Below, piece by piece: positions 60,988 through 64,000 of a stretch of 64,000 nt of DNA. Below the pieces are notes generated by a model. The model saw nothing but the letters and a program-made list of their open reading frames with translations. It was not told where the DNA came from and did not search any database. The position numbers and the translations under genes are program-made. The stretch lies in assembly GCF_003841405.1 (NCBI RefSeq), contig NZ_PXYA01000001.1, positions 186,001-250,000 of the forward strand. Reading direction: 5' to 3'. This DNA comes from Tetragenococcus halophilus subsp. halophilus DSM 20339 (lineage in GTDB: Bacteria; Bacillota; Bacilli; Lactobacillales; Enterococcaceae). Numbering within the stretch: position 1 is the stretch's first letter; the number at the start of each line of letters is the position of its first letter.

Positions 60988-63609
60988 TTGACGAAAGTAC
61001 ATGTTGTTGCACATACACACTGGGATTTTGAGTGGTATTTTACTCGACAAGAAGCAAAAGTACAGTTTGCTTTTCATATGGATGAGGTCTTTACTGCTTT
61101 AGAAAATAACCAACTGGATTATTATGTTTTAGATGGTCAAATGTCAATTTTAGATGATTATTTAGCAGATTTCCCGGAGAAAAGACCCGTTGTTCAAAAT
61201 TATGTTACTGCAGGTCGTCTCTTTGTGGGGCCATGGTATACGCAAATTGATGAAATGGTAACTAGTGGTGAATCTATTATACGTAATTTGCGTTTAGGAA
61301 TGGATAGTGCAGATGAATTAGGTGCAGCAATGCCGGTCGGTTATCTGCCAGATTCTTTTGGGCAGTCACAAGATATGCCTAAGATTTATCATGGATTAGG
61401 GATTAATCATGCGCTCTTTTGGCGCGGGACACCTAAAGAAGTAGATACACGTTATTTTTACTGGCGTAGTAATGACGGATCACAAATTCTTACGGCCAAT
61501 ATAAAAAACGGCTATTTTGCAGGTGTTGATTTAATTGAAACGGATCAATTCAAAATACTAATACAAAACATAACATCAGAGACAAATGATGAACCAGCTT
61601 TATTACTTGTTGGTGGTGATCAGCGCCCGGTTGATTTTAACTTAAAAGAACGGATTACTAAAGCTAATACTACAACTGATGATGGCGTTGAATTTGTCGA
61701 AAGTAACTATCCTGCGTTTTTTGATCAACTTGAAAAAGAAGAATTAAAAACAATTTCTGGGGAGTTTATTGATCCTTCCCTTTCAAAAATTCATCGTGGT
61801 ATTTATTCCTCAAGAGCGGATTTAAAGCAATTGTATGATCGTTTAGAACGAACAATGATTTATCAGGTAGAACCTTTATCGGCAATGGCTAGTCAAAAAG
61901 GACTTGAACTTAAACAAGGCCTAGTAGACGATATATGGAAAACGATTGCTAGAGGACAGGCCCACGATAGTTCTGGTGCTTGTAACAGCGATAAGACCAA
62001 TCAAGATATCAAACAAAGAGGTCTTAATGCTTTACAAATGGCAGAATCTTTACGAGATTACTTACTGCGAAAAATGAGTATTTCTGTTGCAGATAATAAA
62101 TTAAACGATTTATTTATTTGGAATCCTTTGCCGGTTGAAAGTAAACAAATACGTCAATTTAGTATTTCTACTAAAGCAGCTGATTTTTCTCTTTTCGATC
62201 AAAATGGAGATCCGGTACAATTTGATATCATTAGTCAGGAAAGGGAAAATGCCGCTGTTTTGCGTCGTAATCCTGAAGAAATGGCAAATGATTTCTATTA
62301 TCTAAGCGAAATTGCTTTTTTTGTAACTGTTCCCGCGACAGATTTTTACCAATTTCATATTGAAGAAGGAAAAACGACAGCATCTCAATTGTCCAGCGCT
62401 GATAATACTATTGAAAATGAATATTATATTTTAAGTTTTAATGGTCATGGTTTGGATTTATATGACAAGAGTAATAAGAAAAATTATGCTGATTTTCTAG
62501 CTTTTGAAGATGGTGGAGATGAGGGGGATAATTATGATTATTCACCAGCTTTTGCGGATTGGATACTTGCATTAGACTTTAGTCAGGCAGAAACAAAAGC
62601 GAAACAAGGTAATTTTGTGAGTACTTTAGCATTGAATGGAGAATGGCTGCTTCCTTATGATTTAACGGCTAGAAAAGAACACAGCTTAAATGGTGAAGTT
62701 GCTTATGAATTATCTTTGACACTAAACAAAGAAGAAAAAGCAATTGATATCTCTTTACAAATAGACAATCAAATCTTAGATCATCGACTACGTTTAGTGT
62801 TTAATACAGATGTTCAAGCTGATTATTCCTATGCAGATACTCCTTTTGGCGTTATCAAACGTCCGGTCGAAGATCCTCATTTAAAAGATTGGCAAGCGAT
62901 TGGCTATAAGGAAGAACCAAGCAGTATGCGTCCTATGATCCACTTTGCCAATACGCATAATGATGAATCAAGCTGGTCATTTATCAGCAAAGGGGCAAAA
63001 GATTTCCAATTAATTGGTGAAGATTACAAACAGTTAGCAGTGACGGTTTTAAGAGGGGTAGGTTATTTAGGTAGACCCGATCTATTTAGACGTCCCGGAG
63101 ATGCTTCGGGCTTACAAACGACGGTTGTTCCAACACCAGACAGTCAACTACAAGGAGAGTTTTCTTTTAAAGGCCGTTTAGTTATTGAGGAAAACTATGA
63201 CGCAACTGCACTGGAAAATCATTATGTACATTTAACACAAGAAGGACTTTACTATCAAAGACAAAATTTAAATCAGTTCACTACACCTATAGAATATTTT
63301 GCGATTAATCAAAGTAAACATTCGATTGCACATGATCGCTTATTTGAACTTGAAAACTTGCAAGTCGTTTTTAGTAGTATGCAGATAACTAAAGATCAAA
63401 CAGGTTATGAACTACGTTTATATAATCTGACAGATCAAGAAGTTTTAGTCCCTGGCAATATTATTTGCCAAAAGACAAGTAGTATTTCTCAGTTGAATCT
63501 AAGAGGGCAACAATTACAACAGTTGGCGATGCAAGTCGATCATTACCATATGGAAGCTTTTGGACCAGGCGAAATACGGACTTACGGTATTTATCCGCAA
63601 AATGATTAG
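60988..63609 (+). CDS. GH38 alpha-mannosidase
   Basis: 873 residues, intracellular (no signal). VHVVAHTHWDFEWYFTRQEA (zinc-binding His and Asp), VGYLPDSFGQSQDMPKIYHG (catalytic Asp region), GIYSSRADLKQLYDRLER, and AHDSSGACNSD are the GH38 hallmarks of the bacterial MngB group. TTG 60988 is taken because GGAG (60976-60979) is 8 nt before it, while the earlier GTG 60979 overlaps that ribosome site. It would cleave alpha-mannosides or mannosyl-phosphosugars after import. Confidence 0.92.
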   Translation: MTKVHVVAHTHWDFEWYFTRQEAKVQFAFHMDEVFTALENNQLDYYVLDGQMSILDDYLADFPEKRPVVQNYVTAGRLFVGPWYTQIDEMVTSGESIIRNLRLGMDSADELGAAMPVGYLPDSFGQSQDMPKIYHGLGINHALFWRGTPKEVDTRYFYWRSNDGSQILTANIKNGYFAGVDLIETDQFKILIQNITSETNDEPALLLVGGDQRPVDFNLKERITKANTTTDDGVEFVESNYPAFFDQLEKEELKTISGEFIDPSLSKIHRGIYSSRADLKQLYDRLERTMIYQVEPLSAMASQKGLELKQGLVDDIWKTIARGQAHDSSGACNSDKTNQDIKQRGLNALQMAESLRDYLLRKMSISVADNKLNDLFIWNPLPVESKQIRQFSISTKAADFSLFDQNGDPVQFDIISQERENAAVLRRNPEEMANDFYYLSEIAFFVTVPATDFYQFHIEEGKTTASQLSSADNTIENEYYILSFNGHGLDLYDKSNKKNYADFLAFEDGGDEGDNYDYSPAFADWILALDFSQAETKAKQGNFVSTLALNGEWLLPYDLTARKEHSLNGEVAYELSLTLNKEEKAIDISLQIDNQILDHRLRLVFNTDVQADYSYADTPFGVIKRPVEDPHLKDWQAIGYKEEPSSMRPMIHFANTHNDESSWSFISKGAKDFQLIGEDYKQLAVTVLRGVGYLGRPDLFRRPGDASGLQTTVVPTPDSQLQGEFSFKGRLVIEENYDATALENHYVHLTQEGLYYQRQNLNQFTTPIEYFAINQSKHSIAHDRLFELENLQVVFSSMQITKDQTGYELRLYNLTDQEVLVPGNIICQKTSSISQLNLRGQQLQQLAMQVDHYHMEAFGPGEIRTYGIYPQND

Positions 63610-63623
63610 AAGAGAGGGATGAA

Positions 63624-64000
63624 ATGATTGATCAAAAACATTTGATTGATAAAATAACTAATTACGCTGACACAGTAAATTTATATTCAGAAAAAGCGAC
63701 AAAGTTATTTCGCCATGCGTTGATTGATACAATCAGTAATACTGTTTCAGTGCAAGATGATGGAAATATTTTTGTGGCAACTGGCGATATCCCGGCGATG
63801 TGGTTGCGTGATTCAACTTTTCAAGTATTGCCTTATCTTCAGTTAACAAATAAAATACCCGAGATCAAGGCGTTATTGCATGGTGTGATTAAGCAACAAC
63901 TTAGCTTTATCCAACATGATCCCTATGCTAACGCATTTAATAAAAGTGCAAATGGTGCGCACTATAGCCAAGACCAATCAAACATCCCCATTTCTGATTG
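63624..64000 (+). CDS. GH125 exo-alpha-1,6-mannosidase, 3' partial
   Basis: ATG 63624 with AGAGAGGG upstream, 15 nt after the GH38 stop; the frame is open to the end of the window (125 residues). The hallmark GDIPAMWLRDST of the metal-independent mannosidase family (former DUF1237) is present, as is HDPYANAFNKSANG. GH125 enzymes remove alpha-1,6-linked mannose. Its pairing with GH38 and GH84 supports an N-glycan or yeast-mannan degradation locus. Confidence 0.88.
   Translation, partial: MIDQKHLIDKITNYADTVNLYSEKATKLFRHALIDTISNTVSVQDDGNIFVATGDIPAMWLRDSTFQVLPYLQLTNKIPEIKALLHGVIKQQLSFIQHDPYANAFNKSANGAHYSQDQSNIPISD

Overview
The window looks like a low-GC Firmicute of the order Lactobacillales. 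Enterococcaceae is the best fit and Tetragenococcus my best guess. The grounds are many PTS loci, a maltose-6'-phosphate-phosphatase (MapP) type maltose locus, an Axe-Txe/YefM-YoeB-like module, IS elements of the IS1380, IS4 and ISL3 families, and a strongly acidic secreted glycosidase that would suit a halophile. The genus call is inference. I saw no rRNA, tRNA, phage or CRISPR.

Layout. 1-3,050: a beta-glucoside cluster (partial RpiR regulator, GH1, ROK kinase, small ORF). 3,290-9,474: a PRD/EIIB/EIIA regulator, a GmhA-like SIS isomerase (probable CTG start), ascorbate-type EIIB and EIIC, and a transketolase; an IS1380 copy sits between this operon and its terminator. 11,393-16,400: AraC regulator, GRP-type sugar transporter, inositol-dehydrogenase-like enzyme, DeoC and a zinc polyol dehydrogenase. 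16,462-21,166: RpiR regulator divergent from a fructose-type PTS, PfkB kinase and LacD operon that reads as a D-tagatose (1-phosphate) route. 21,243-22,212: intergenic repeats and a YoeB/YefM-like toxin-antitoxin pair. 22,433-29,443: mannose-family PTS, tyrosine phosphatase and PRD regulator, damaged by a frameshift in EIIC and an IS4 insertion in the phosphatase.

29,534-41,416: YxjG-like MetE homologue (frameshifted), LysR regulator, four 41-bp tandem repeats, chorismate mutase, DASS transporter, flavin amine oxidase, ECF transporter, cellobiose-type EIIC and a GlcD-like oxidase. 41,422-44,305: a tryptophan leader-peptide attenuator whose target, trpX, has been separated from it by an ISL3 insertion. 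44,475-47,622: UspA, MntH and a lone EIIC. 47,956-54,901: a maltose/sucrose locus in which the LacI regulator, EIICB and GH32 are each broken while the alpha-glucosidase and MapP are intact. 55,079-55,863: two paralogous mini-XRE regulators around a stand-alone CAT RNA-binding domain. 56,326-64,000: GntR regulator, PTS, GH84, GH38 and the start of a GH125, a system for taking apart mannose- and GlcNAc-containing glycans.

Two themes stand out. The first is dense sugar-uptake capacity under local regulators with probable CcpA sites. The second is ongoing decay: eight genes are broken (five by 1-nt indels, two by in-frame TAA codons, one by an IS), and two further IS copies have cut genes off from their terminator or leader. 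The most interesting element is the five-segment Trp attenuator at 41,422-41,668; next are the orphan 60-residue CAT domain and the ascorbate-type PTS/transketolase operon of unknown substrate.
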